A stretch of DNA of 64,000 nucleotides from JACKII01 sp965202745 (GTDB taxonomy: Bacteria > Pseudomonadota > Alphaproteobacteria > Bin95): positions 1 through 64,000 of the forward strand of contig CBDBCB010000004.1 of assembly GCA_965202745.1 (NCBI GenBank). The letters run 5' to 3'. Shown in pieces: positions 23,797-32,155 of this stretch. The notes under the pieces were generated by a model. That model was given only the letters and a program-made list of their open reading frames with translations. It did no database searches and was not told the origin of the DNA. Every line of letters begins with the position of its first letter. Position 1 is the first letter of the stretch. The translations under genes were made by a program, and so were the position numbers.

Positions 23797-25179
23797 TCAC
23801 AGCTGCATCTCCCTCAGCTGAGCAAGAAAGGCCGTCTCATCAGTCAGGCAGCGCAGATCCAGCCAGAGCGCATCCTCCGCCACCCGGCCCACCACCGGCA
23901 GTGGCAAGGCGCGCAGAGCGGCAGCGAGGCGGTTGAGGGCGGTGCCCCTGCCCTTCTCTGCCGCAGGGCGGGCGACCAGGGCAAAGCTCTCCAGCAAGTC
24001 CACCGGCAGTGCGCCGGAGCCGATCTGACTGCGGCAGGGCTCCACCGACACGGCATAGCCATCCCCCAGGGCCGCGCTGAAAGCCGGCGCGCGCCTCTCC
24101 GCCGCCGCCTGAATATCAGCCGCCGGGCGGGCAAGCAGGCGCAGGGCCGGAATGCGCTCCGCCGCGCGTTTCGGGTCATCATACAGGATCAGTGTAGCTT
24201 CCAGCGCTGCCAGCATCACTTTGTCAATGCGCATGGCGCGCTTCAGCGGGTTCTTGCGCAGGCGCTCGACCAGTTCCTTGCGCCCAACCACCAGACCCGC
24301 CTGCGGCCCGCCCAGCAACTTGTCGCCGCTGAACGTCACGATGTTCGCGCCGTCGGCCAGCGACTGCATCGGCGTGCGCTCCGCGGGCAGGCCGAGCGTG
24401 GTCATGTCGATCAGCGCACCGGAGCCCAGGTCGTCGATGAAGGGCAGGCTATGCTCATGCGCCAGCGCCCCGATCTCCCGCTCCGGCGGCGCCGAGGTGA
24501 AGCCCTGGATGGCGTAGTTGGAGGGATGCACCTTCATCAAGGCCGCCGTTTCTTCCCCAATCGCCCCTTCGTAGTCACGGAGGTGCGTGCGGTTCGTGGT
24601 GCCAACTTCCACAAGACGCGCGCCTGCGCGGGCCATCACGTCCGGCACACGAAATGCGCCGCCGATTTCCACGAGTTCGCCACGGCTGACCACCACCTCC
24701 CCGCCTTCAGTCAAGGTGTTGAGCGCCAGCAGCACTGCGGCGGCGTTGTTGTTGACGACCAGCGCCGCCTCCGCCCCCGTAAGCTCGCACAGCCAGCGCT
24801 CTACATGCGCGTCACGTTCGCCGCGCCTGCCCTTGGCCATGTCGAACTCGACAGCGGCAGCACCCGCAGCGGCGGTCATGGCGGCAATCGCCTCCTCCGC
24901 CAGTGGCGCGCGGCCCAGGTTTGTGTGCAGCACGGTGCCCGTCAGGTTGAACACCGGCTTCAGGCCGAGCGCCTGCCGGGCTGCCAGTCTGCGCGAGAGC
25001 ACTTCCGGCAGCGCCGCCGGGCCGAACGAGGCCCGCTCCCGCGCCTCCTGCAACAGAGAGCGCACGGCAGCGACCGCCGGACGGCGGCCATAGTGGTCGG
25101 CCAGTGGCGCGATATCCGGGCGGTTCAGAACGGCATCGACGGACGGCAATGCCGGGCGGGAGATGGGATCATTAGGCAT
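23797..25179 (-). CDS. selA: L-seryl-tRNA(Sec) selenium transferase SelA
   Basis: 460 residues from the ATG at 25179 (MPNDPISRPALPSVDAVLNR); a TTG 36 bases upstream is less likely. SelA family landmarks: KPVFNLTGTVLHTNLGRAPL, LVVNNNAAAVLLALNTL, SRGELVEIGGAFRVPDVM, and the PLP-binding lysine in VTFSGDKLLGGPQAGLVVG. It converts Ser-tRNA(Sec) to Sec-tRNA(Sec) using selenophosphate. It is the upstream partner of selB. The MFS gene upstream ends 33 bp before this start, so a three-gene transcript is possible. Confidence 0.97.
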   Translation of the reverse strand: MPNDPISRPALPSVDAVLNRPDIAPLADHYGRRPAVAAVRSLLQEARERASFGPAALPEVLSRRLAARQALGLKPVFNLTGTVLHTNLGRAPLAEEAIAAMTAAAGAAAVEFDMAKGRRGERDAHVERWLCELTGAEAALVVNNNAAAVLLALNTLTEGGEVVVSRGELVEIGGAFRVPDVMARAGARLVEVGTTNRTHLRDYEGAIGEETAALMKVHPSNYAIQGFTSAPPEREIGALAHEHSLPFIDDLGSGALIDMTTLGLPAERTPMQSLADGANIVTFSGDKLLGGPQAGLVVGRKELVERLRKNPLKRAMRIDKVMLAALEATLILYDDPKRAAERIPALRLLARPAADIQAAAERRAPAFSAALGDGYAVSVEPCRSQIGSGALPVDLLESFALVARPAAEKGRGTALNRLAAALRALPLPVVGRVAEDALWLDLRCLTDETAFLAQLREMQL

Positions 25180-25211
25180 GGACGTAAATACGGGCCAGCC
25201 AACGCCGAACG

Positions 25212-26516
25212 TCAAGCACCACGGTCGCCGAAATAATGATCGGGCACTAGGCTCGCCCCTTCATCACCCACCAACTCGCCGGTATCAGGGTCAAAACCTG
25301 CCTGCTCCGACGGCACACGCGGATCGAGCGGAATGGCGGTAGGCGTTGTCTGTGTATCGCCGACAAAGGGTTCTTTCTGTTCTGCCGGAGGTGAAGGCCG
25401 CGCCTTCTTACACAACAGGCCAAAGGCAAATCCAACGAAAGCCACCGAGGCCACCTGCCAGAAAATCGCGCCTGCGCCGAACAGCAGCAGCAGCCCTGCG
25501 CTGACGCTGATCCGGTCCTCGCCCGTCATCACGTCATTCACATGACTGACGCAGAGCGCGTTGATGCAGAAGGCCGTTCCGCCAAAGGCCGCGGCCAGCC
25601 CCAGCCACAAGGGAAACGGGAGATATGTTGCCATAGCCATGCCGCTGCCGACCAAGGCGAAGGACAGGAACACGCCCACGAGCATCGTCCGCCGGTCGAT
25701 CCGTTCAGAGACCCAGCCGAGCGGCCACTGCATGACCATGCCGCCGGCTATAACCACGCTCATAAATAGTGTTGTCTCCGCCAGGTTATGCCCCAAGCGC
25801 GGCGCATAAACCGGCCCCAGCGCCCAAAAGGGAGAGGTAATCAGACCGCTTAGCACACAGCCGGTCGCGCCTAGTGGCGACAGCCGGAACAAGGCTGGCA
25901 GGTCTAGCTTCACCACCGCCGGTGTTGGTGGCTGCTCGCTACGGGTAAGCGTGACCAGCAGCAGGCCCGCGCAAATCAGGACGGCTGCGATGGCGAACAG
26001 GGTCAGATCCCCCGGCGGTGCGAGCCGCAAGCCCTGCTGGGCCAGCGTCGCCGCCCCCAGGTTGATCACCATGTCGACGCTGAAGACCTGCCCCCGGGAC
26101 TCATTGGTCACGCGCCCATGCAGCCAGCTTTCCACGGTCATAAACAGGGTCGCCATGGCGAGCCCCATCAATCCGCGCACCACCAGCCAGGTCACAGGTT
26201 CGACGGCCAAACCCAACACCAAAGTCGCCCCGGCAACCATTGCGCCCGACGCGCTGAATGTCCGGATATGGCCAACCCGCCGCATCACGCGCGGCAAGAG
26301 AATACAGCCGACGAAAAAGCCCAGATAATAGGCCGTGCCAACACCGCCAATCAGCGCCGCGCCGAAATCCTCAATGTTTCCGCGGATGGATAGCAAGCTC
26401 TGCAACAGACCATGGCCGAGCAGAAGCAATCCCGCGCCGAGGAAAAGTGCTGCTAGGCCGCCGATAGTCTTACGTGTTCCATCCCGGCTGATCGGATAGT
26501 CCTCGTCGCTCTGCAT
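25212..26516 (-). CDS. MFS transporter with start codon supplied by an IS481 element
   Basis: 434 residues. MFS helices run from RKTIGGLAALFLGAGLLLLG to LFGAGAIFWQVASVAFVGFA; the signature loop is GWVSERIDRRTMLVGVFLSF. The first 14 codons (MQSDEDYPISRDGT) lie within the left end of the IS481 element (26475-26516), so the native N-terminus has been replaced. The region GAGAIFWQVASVAF looks shortened relative to 12-helix relatives, suggesting loss of about one helix. A polar C-terminal tail (PSPPAEQKEPFVGDTQTTPT..) follows. It sits just upstream of selA. Substrate unknown; function doubtful. Confidence 0.7.
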   Translation of the reverse strand: MQSDEDYPISRDGTRKTIGGLAALFLGAGLLLLGHGLLQSLLSIRGNIEDFGAALIGGVGTAYYLGFFVGCILLPRVMRRVGHIRTFSASGAMVAGATLVLGLAVEPVTWLVVRGLMGLAMATLFMTVESWLHGRVTNESRGQVFSVDMVINLGAATLAQQGLRLAPPGDLTLFAIAAVLICAGLLLVTLTRSEQPPTPAVVKLDLPALFRLSPLGATGCVLSGLITSPFWALGPVYAPRLGHNLAETTLFMSVVIAGGMVMQWPLGWVSERIDRRTMLVGVFLSFALVGSGMAMATYLPFPLWLGLAAAFGGTAFCINALCVSHVNDVMTGEDRISVSAGLLLLFGAGAIFWQVASVAFVGFAFGLLCKKARPSPPAEQKEPFVGDTQTTPTAIPLDPRVPSEQAGFDPDTGELVGDEGASLVPDHYFGDRGA

Positions 26517-27532
26517 TTTTCATGGCACGCTGTGTTTTGACCGAGGCGCGGGATGGGAGAGCGACATGGTGATCAAGCTTCACAGTCAGGCGACGACGCC
26601 ACCGAAGATCAGGGCGGCCATACAGGCCAGTGACGACCCTGCGTGGGTTCTTGCCGAGCGTCACGGGACCACGGAACAGACCGTATGGAAATGGTGCCAG
26701 CGTGCCAGCGTGGAGGATCGCAGCCACACGCCCCATCGCCTTCAGACGACGTTGACGCCAGCGCAGGAAGCTGTCGCCGTGGCCCTCCGCAAGACGCTTT
26801 TGGTCTCGCTGGATGATCTGCTGGCGGTGGTGCGCGAGTTCTTGAACCCGAAGGCCTCCCGCTCTGGCCTTGACCGCTGCTTGCGTCGGCATGGCGTGGG
26901 GCCCCTGCGCGCCCTGAAAGCAGCATCGCCCCGGCCAAAGCATAGCGCCTTCAAAGCCTATGAACCCGGTTCCATCCCCATCGACCTGAAATACCTGCCA
27001 CCGATGGCAGATGAGAGCCGCCGCCGTTCCCTCTTCGTGGCCATCGACAGGGCAACGCGTTGGGTTGTTGTCAGGGTCTACAACAGCAAGACAGCGGCCA
27101 ATGCCCGGCGCTTCCTGCGCGCCCTGGAGCGCGCCTGCCCGATGCGGATCCGCCCCATACTCCCGGATAATGGAAAAGAGTTCACGGATCGCCTCTTCGG
27201 TCTGCGCCAGCGCGCCGCAACAGGCGCGCATGAATGCGACACGCTGGGCGCCGCCCTCGATATCGATCATCGCCTGACGCTGCCTAGGTCACCTCAGACC
27301 AACGGTATGGTCGAACGGTTCAATGGCCGCATCGAAGAGGTTCTGCAGAGCCATCCCTTCCGATCCGGCGAGGTTCTGGAAGCCACGCTGCTTCGCTATG
27401 TCTGGCTTTACACCCAGCCGCTGCCGCAATCAGCCCTGGGCAGCAAGACGCCCTTGCAGGCAATGAAGGGATGGCGCAAACCCAAACCAGAGCTGGTCAG
27501 GAAACAGCCATATTACCTTCCTGGATGGGACA
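26475..27532 (+). mobile_element. IS481-family element, complete copy
   Basis: 1058 bp. The left end TGTTCCATCC (26475) mirrors the right end GGATGGGACA (27523-27532); the repeats are imperfect further in. No matching target duplication is seen (tacg left, ctcg right). Each flank carries a gene cut at its 5' region (MFS gene on the left, LLM oxidoreductase on the right), so the element probably marks the join of a deletion. Three right-end fragments occur at 4536, 15936 and 39866. Confidence 0.88.
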
Positions 27533-27681
27533 CTCGGCAACACGCAGAGGATTGTTGGCAGGCAGCACGATGCCCAACTGGCCGACCCGGGTCTGCTTGG
27601 TCTGCATGCCCAGATAGAGGTCCAGCAACACGGGATTGTTGGACATCTCGAAGCCTTCGATATGGAAGTGGTGCTCCGTAA
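26566..27681 (+). CDS. IS481-family transposase
   Basis: 371-residue frame; about 322 residues lie within the IS. The N-terminal HTH (DPAWVLAERHGTTEQTVWKW) is followed by the integrase core with Asp in SIPIDLKYLPPM, Asp in IRPILPDNGKEFTDRLFG, and Glu in QTNGMVERFNGRIEEVLQS. The frame has no stop inside the element: it runs through the terminal repeat (..YYLPGWD) into flanking DNA and ends at 27681, adding about 50 unrelated residues. Other copies end in different flanking codons (PGWDK, GCDS). The catalytic part is intact. Confidence 0.9.
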   Translation: MVIKLHSQATTPPKIRAAIQASDDPAWVLAERHGTTEQTVWKWCQRASVEDRSHTPHRLQTTLTPAQEAVAVALRKTLLVSLDDLLAVVREFLNPKASRSGLDRCLRRHGVGPLRALKAASPRPKHSAFKAYEPGSIPIDLKYLPPMADESRRRSLFVAIDRATRWVVVRVYNSKTAANARRFLRALERACPMRIRPILPDNGKEFTDRLFGLRQRAATGAHECDTLGAALDIDHRLTLPRSPQTNGMVERFNGRIEEVLQSHPFRSGEVLEATLLRYVWLYTQPLPQSALGSKTPLQAMKGWRKPKPELVRKQPYYLPGWDTRQHAEDCWQAARCPTGRPGSAWSACPDRGPATRDCWTSRSLRYGSGAP

Positions 27682-27838
27682 AGCTAATCGAGTTGTAGCC
27701 AAGATCGTCGGCCAGCCGCGCCTGCGCCGACAGGTCAGACAGCATCCGCTGGTAAAGCTCCGGCCGCATCCCGGCCATCCCCTGTTCGCGCTCGTCCGCA
27801 TTGCCCGCGTCGGGGAGGTAAAAGAGGGAGGTCTTCAT
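27533..27838 (-). pseudogene. LLM-class flavin oxidoreductase, N-terminal fragment
   Basis: MKTSLFYLPDAGNADEREQG .. YQRMLSDLSAQARLADDLGY .. SFTEHHFHIEGFEMSNNPVL .. RVGQLGIVLPANNPLRVAE is the start of a luciferase-like monooxygenase (first beta strands of the TIM barrel; such proteins are ~330-370 residues). The sequence is cut after NPLRVAE at the IS481 right end (27532), about 100 residues in. The remainder is not found on the other side of the IS. It is a dead fragment created by an IS-associated deletion. Confidence 0.8.
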
Positions 27839-27903
27839 CGGGTCGGTTCCTACAATCGGCAGCTAATGTCAGGAGAAATCTTAGCTTTTGGCAAGGCTAT
27901 TGC

Positions 27904-29096
27904 CTACCGGCAGCGGCGCGAAAAGAACACCGCCGCTGCGGTGACAGCCAGCATCACCAGGGCAAAGGACATGGCACCAAGGCCCGCCAGCCCCGCCACC
28001 AATGCCGATGCGATGGCCGCGGTGCCCAATTGCAACACGCCCATCAGGGCAGAGGCAGAGCCTGCCCGCTCCGCAAAGTGCCGAAGCGCGCCCGCATGAC
28101 CGACAGAGAACACAAAGCCCATACCAACGGCGAACACCAGCATCGGAATCAGCGCTTCGAGCACGCCGCCCACTTCCAGCAGCGCGAACAGCACCATTAG
28201 CGTGCCGCCTAGGCATGCGATCAGCGCGCCGCGCTTCATTAGGGCCGCATCGCCTTTGGTCGCCGCCGTATTGCGGACGATCATGCCGGAAATGATGAAA
28301 CCCGGTATAGAGAGCGCCGGGTAAATGCCGAACTCCACCGGCGAAATCTTGCCCGGCCCCTCGCCGACATAGGCGCTGGGCGCGCCCGTCAGGAAGGCGA
28401 ACAGACCGCCCATGACACAGGCCGTCGTCAGCGCATAGGCCCGGAATTGCGGATGCGCTGCGACCTCGCGGTAGCCCTGCCAGACAGAAGCAAAATCCAG
28501 CCGTTCCTGCGCCGGTAGTTGGTCTCACGCAGGAACAGCACCACCGGCACCAGCACCAGCACCCCAAACAATACCGAGGCGACAAAGCTGCCATGCCAGC
28601 CTGCCAGCATCTGCAATACGCCGCCCACCACGGGCGCAACCGCTGGCACGGCAGAAAACGCCATGGCAATAGCGGCCATGGCCCGGGTCAGTTCCGGCCC
28701 TTCGAACAGATCGCGCACCACGGCCCGGCTGGCGACCGCGCCAGCGCATGCGCCCACCGCCTGCACCGCCCGCCCGGCAATCACGGCCTCGATCGTACCC
28801 GCCACCATGCAGAGCATGCTGCCCGCAATGAACAAAGCACAGCCGGTCAACATGATCGGCCTGCGCCCAAAGCGGTCCGATAGCGGGCCATAGACCAACT
28901 GCATCACCGCAAAGGCCGCCAGATAGGCGGTCATCGTGAACTGCACAGAACTGGCTGACACCCCTAGCTCCATGCCCATGGCGGGCATGGATGGCAGGTA
29001 GGCACTGCTCGCGAACTGGCCAAGCGCCGCCAGCGCCGCCAGCAAGGCGATCAGCGCGCCGCCCTTGATCGGAAGGTCAACCTTGGCGGTGGTCAC
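27904..29096 (-). pseudogene. Bcr/CflA-type MFS efflux transporter, frameshifted
   Basis: The N-terminal half, from a GTG at 29096 that overlaps the CaiB stop, has AALAALGQFASSAYLPSMPA, YGPLSDRFGRRPIML and RAMAAIAMAFSAVPAVAPVV, typical of Bcr/CflA drug exporters. The frame breaks after FLRETNYRR (about 28515). The continuation QERLDFASVWQGYREVAAHP .. ALTTACVMGGLFAFLTGAPS runs in another frame to 27904. A perfect 9-bp inverted repeat spans the break. With the frame restored it would be ~395 residues with 12 helices. Confidence 0.82.
28503..28536. repeat. 9-bp inverted repeat at the Bcr-like frame disruption
   Basis: GTTCCTGCG (28503-28511) and CGCAGGAAC (28528-28536), 16-base spacer, spanning the codons where the reading frame changes. 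Confidence 0.9.
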
Positions 29097-30301
29097 CGAA
29101 GGACGCCCACTTCCTTGAAGGCCGCAATCTGCTGGTCGCTATAGCCAAGTTCCCGGCACACCGCCTCGTTGTGCTCGCCCACATCCGGGGCGGCAAAGGG
29201 CGGTTGCTTAACTTCGTCCCGCACAAATACCGGCGTGCCCACGCCCCATTCGCCGCCGAAACCCTCGCCACCGGGGACCACAGCACCCGCATGGCGCATC
29301 TGCTCGTCGCCGTGCAGGTCTTCCATCTTCGCCACCTGGCCATAGGTGATGCCGTATTCCTCGAACCGAGCTTTCCAGTGCGCCCAGTCGTGCTCGGCGA
29401 AGATGCCGTCCATGATCTTGGTCAGCACCAGCGAGTGCTCGCGCCGCGCCGCCTGGTCGGCAAAGCGCGGGTCTTCGGCGAGGTCCGGCCTGCCCATCGC
29501 CGCGAATAGGGAGGGCGCCTGCCTGGCCTCGTTCAGCACGGCCAGGATGAACCAGCGGCCGTCCTTGGCGCAGTAATGGTTCGCCATGGCGTTCGGCGCG
29601 TCGTCCCGGTGCGGGCGCAGTTCCACATGCGCGCCCAGTAGCGCGGCCTGGGCGTAGTAACCGTTCATCCACATGCCGTTCGCTACCAGGCTGGTGGCGA
29701 CATGGCAGCCCTTGCCCGTCTTCTCGCGCTTATAGAGGCCAGTCATGATCGCGCCATAAAGCGCCGTGCCGGTCGGGTGATCGCCCATGCCCGGCAGAGA
29801 GCGAACGGGCGCTATGCCCGGCGCGCGCATCATGTCCATCATGCCGGTGCGGGCATAGAGGGCGGTTGAGTCGAAGCCCGTCCGCTCCGATTCCGGCCCA
29901 TCCTCGCCATAGGCGGTGAGGCTCGCATAAATCAGGCGGTCATTGACGTGCTTCACGTCATCGTACATCAGCTTCAGCTTGCGGCGCGCCGGCATCGGGA
30001 AATTGGTCACCAGCACGTCGGCCTTGGCGATCAGCTTGTGCAGGATCTCCTGGCCGCCTTCCGAGGCCAGATCCAGGCAGATCGCTTGCTTCGAGTGGTT
30101 ATCGCACATCCAGCCGAAGTTCTTGCCTTCCGTATTCGGCATACCCGCGCCGAACGACAAGTTGCGGTAGCCGTCGCCGCCCGGCGCTTCGACCTTGATC
30201 ACCTCGGCCCCGAAGTCAGCCAGGATCGTGGTCGCAACCGGGGCTGCGATAAAGCTCGCAATGTCCAGCACTACCAGTCCGTCGAAAAGACGTTCCGTCA
30301 T
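29093..30301 (-). CDS. CaiB/BaiF-family (class III) CoA-transferase
   Basis: 402 residues from the ATG at 30301 (GGAGG eight bases upstream). Motifs: LDIASFIAAPVATTILADFG, AEVIKVEAPGGDGYRNLS, the long linker with KQAICLDLASEGGQEI, and TGFDSTALYARTG carrying the Asp that forms the acyl anhydride intermediate. Family enzymes move CoA between carboxylic acids, usually in catabolism of aromatic, steroid or carnitine-like acids. The substrate is not predictable. It overlaps the Bcr-like gene downstream by 4 bases and is divergent from the first GST gene. Confidence 0.92.
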   Translation of the reverse strand: MTERLFDGLVVLDIASFIAAPVATTILADFGAEVIKVEAPGGDGYRNLSFGAGMPNTEGKNFGWMCDNHSKQAICLDLASEGGQEILHKLIAKADVLVTNFPMPARRKLKLMYDDVKHVNDRLIYASLTAYGEDGPESERTGFDSTALYARTGMMDMMRAPGIAPVRSLPGMGDHPTGTALYGAIMTGLYKREKTGKGCHVATSLVANGMWMNGYYAQAALLGAHVELRPHRDDAPNAMANHYCAKDGRWFILAVLNEARQAPSLFAAMGRPDLAEDPRFADQAARREHSLVLTKIMDGIFAEHDWAHWKARFEEYGITYGQVAKMEDLHGDEQMRHAGAVVPGGEGFGGEWGVGTPVFVRDEVKQPPFAAPDVGEHNEAVCRELGYSDQQIAAFKEVGVLR

Positions 30302-30450
30302 CTGCAATCCTCCACAGCGCTTGGCCGTATCGCTGCCGCGCTGGCCCTGCTAATAGTCTTCGCTGCACAAAGCCACGGAGCGCAGGCAGGCGGCAAGCCT
30401 TTAGCGTATTCCTGGGCGCATTTGGGTCATCAATTTCAAGAGACTGCACC

Positions 30451-31059
30451 ATGCAACTGATCGGCGGTTTGGGTTCCCCCTATGTGCGGAAAGTCCGCGG
30501 CGCGCTTGCCGAACTCGGCATGACCGATCAGGTCGAACTGGTGCCATCCAGCGGCCAGCCCGGCACCTTGAATCAGGAAACTTCCGGCAAGAACCCGGTG
30601 GGCAAGATACCGGCACTCATCATGCCGGACGGCCAGCCGCTGTTCGATTCCCGCATGATCATCCGCTTCCTGAACGACAAGGCAGGCGGCAGCCTCTACA
30701 CCGCGGGCGACTGGGGCCAGGTGCGCCGCGAGAGCACCGCGGAAGGCATGCTGGATGCAGGCCTGATCCTGCGCTTCGAGACCTTCGCCCGGCCGGAAGA
30801 ACTGCGCTGGCAGGGCTGGATCGACGGCCAGTCGCTGAAGGTTAACCAGTGCCTGGACACCCTGAACAAGGACGCCGCCTTGCCGACGCAGGTCGACGCC
30901 GCCAGCGTCACCGCCGGCTGCGGCCTCGGCTACCTCGACTTCCGCTTCCCCGACTGGGGCTGGCGCAACGGCCGTGACGGCCTCGCCGCATGGTACGAGA
31001 CCTTCAGCCAGCGCCCATCGATGGCAGTCACGGGACCGACGGCACCGCCCCGAGCCTGA
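30451..31059 (+). CDS. Glutathione S-transferase family protein 1
   Basis: 202 residues. The N-terminal thioredoxin-like domain starts MQLIGGLGSPYVRKVRGALA (Ser9 in the usual catalytic position) with NPVGKIPALIMPDGQPLFDS (cis-Pro before the glutathione-contacting Asp-Ser). The C-terminal all-helical domain contains WIDGQSLKVNQCLDTL and GLGYLDFRFPDWGWR. It shows clear similarity to the next gene, implying tandem duplication. It likely acts in glutathione-dependent conversion or detoxification within the catabolic cluster. First gene of a five-gene same-strand run. Confidence 0.93.
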   Translation: MQLIGGLGSPYVRKVRGALAELGMTDQVELVPSSGQPGTLNQETSGKNPVGKIPALIMPDGQPLFDSRMIIRFLNDKAGGSLYTAGDWGQVRRESTAEGMLDAGLILRFETFARPEELRWQGWIDGQSLKVNQCLDTLNKDAALPTQVDAASVTAGCGLGYLDFRFPDWGWRNGRDGLAAWYETFSQRPSMAVTGPTAPPRA

Positions 31060-31116
31060 TCCCAAGAAGCCTAGATCTCAACCAATCAATACTGAAACCC
31101 AAGAAAACCCAAGACC

Positions 31117-31710
31117 ATGAAACTCTTCGGCGGAGCCTCCTCCCCCTATGTCCGCAAGTGCTGTGTGGCAGCCCGTGAACTGGGCATCATCGGCCAGATT
31201 GAAGAAGCGCCCATGCCGACCTACGGCGCGGACCCGAACACGCCGCTCGCGGGCATGAACCCCGCCGTCCGCGTGCCGACGCTGGAACTGGACAATGGCG
31301 AGTACCTCTACGACAGCCGCATCATCCTGTACTATCTGAACGAGCAGGCCGGCGGCACGCTCTATCCGGCGGGCGACTGGGAGGTACAGCGCCGGGAAAG
31401 CCTGGCAGAAGGCATGATCGATGCCGCCCTGCTAGTCCGCTTCGAGACGGCACTCCGCCCGGCGGACAAACAATGGCAAGAATGGATCGACGGCCAGTCC
31501 GCCAAGATCAACTCCATCCTCGATGCGATGGAGGGCGAAGCTGCCTCGCTCACAGGCGTTGACGCCGCCGTCATCGGTACAGCGCGCGCGCTGGGCTACC
31601 TGGACTTCCGCTTTGCCGACTGGGGCTGGCGGGATAGCCACCCAGCGCTCGCCAAATGGTTCGAGACCTTCAACGCCCGCCCCTCCATACAATCCACCCC
31701 GCAGGAATAA
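31117..31710 (+). CDS. Glutathione S-transferase family protein 2
   Basis: 197 residues, paralogous to the preceding gene: MKLFGGASSPYVRKCCVAAR (Ser9), NPAVRVPTLELDNGEYLYDS and ALGYLDFRFADWGWRDSHPA. An extra Cys pair (KCC) follows the catalytic Ser. It lies 57 bp after the first GST and 8 bp before the thioesterase start, so an operon is likely. The two GSTs have diverged in the substrate-binding helical domain and may act on different compounds or as a heterodimer (inference). Confidence 0.93.
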   Translation: MKLFGGASSPYVRKCCVAARELGIIGQIEEAPMPTYGADPNTPLAGMNPAVRVPTLELDNGEYLYDSRIILYYLNEQAGGTLYPAGDWEVQRRESLAEGMIDAALLVRFETALRPADKQWQEWIDGQSAKINSILDAMEGEAASLTGVDAAVIGTARALGYLDFRFADWGWRDSHPALAKWFETFNARPSIQSTPQE

Positions 31711-31718
31711 GGCAGGAC

Positions 31719-32153
31719 ATGAGCAACCCTACCCCCCAGGAAATCGCCGAGAACACGGCCCGGATCATGAAACCGCGGGACAAGGCAGCCGCCTTCCTTG
31801 GCATAGAGCTGGAGGAGATCGGCCCCGCCCACTGCGTCATGGGCCTGACCGTGACGGAGAACCAAGTGCAGGGCCTGAATGTCTGCCATGGCGGCTACAT
31901 CTTCTCGCTGGCGGACACCTGCATGGCCTATGCCAGCAACTCGGCCGATGTGCCGAACCTCGCCCAGATGGCGCAAGTCACCTTCCTTGCCCCCGGCCAG
32001 TTGGGCGACCGCCTGACCGCGACAGCGGCCCGCGTCGCCGAGGCAGGGCGCAACAATATCTGGGACGTGGAGGTAGTGGACCAGAACGGCAAGCAGATCG
32101 CCGTCTTCCGCGGCCAGACCCGCGCCGTTCGCGGCAAAGTGTCGGAAATGTAG
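31719..32153 (+). CDS. paaI: PaaI-family hotdog thioesterase
   Basis: 144 residues from the ATG at 31719. The hotdog signature NVCHGGYIFSLADTCMAYAS with NSADVPNLAQMAQVTFLAPG matches PaaI, including the catalytic Asp in SLADT and the Gly-Gly binding CoA. PaaI hydrolyses ring-hydroxylated phenylacetyl-CoA and related thioesters that stall the phenylacetate pathway. No other paa genes are in the window, so the true substrate may be another aryl- or acyl-CoA of this cluster. It is tightly packed behind the GST gene. Confidence 0.88.
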   Translation: MSNPTPQEIAENTARIMKPRDKAAAFLGIELEEIGPAHCVMGLTVTENQVQGLNVCHGGYIFSLADTCMAYASNSADVPNLAQMAQVTFLAPGQLGDRLTATAARVAEAGRNNIWDVEVVDQNGKQIAVFRGQTRAVRGKVSEM

Positions 32154-32155
32154 TT

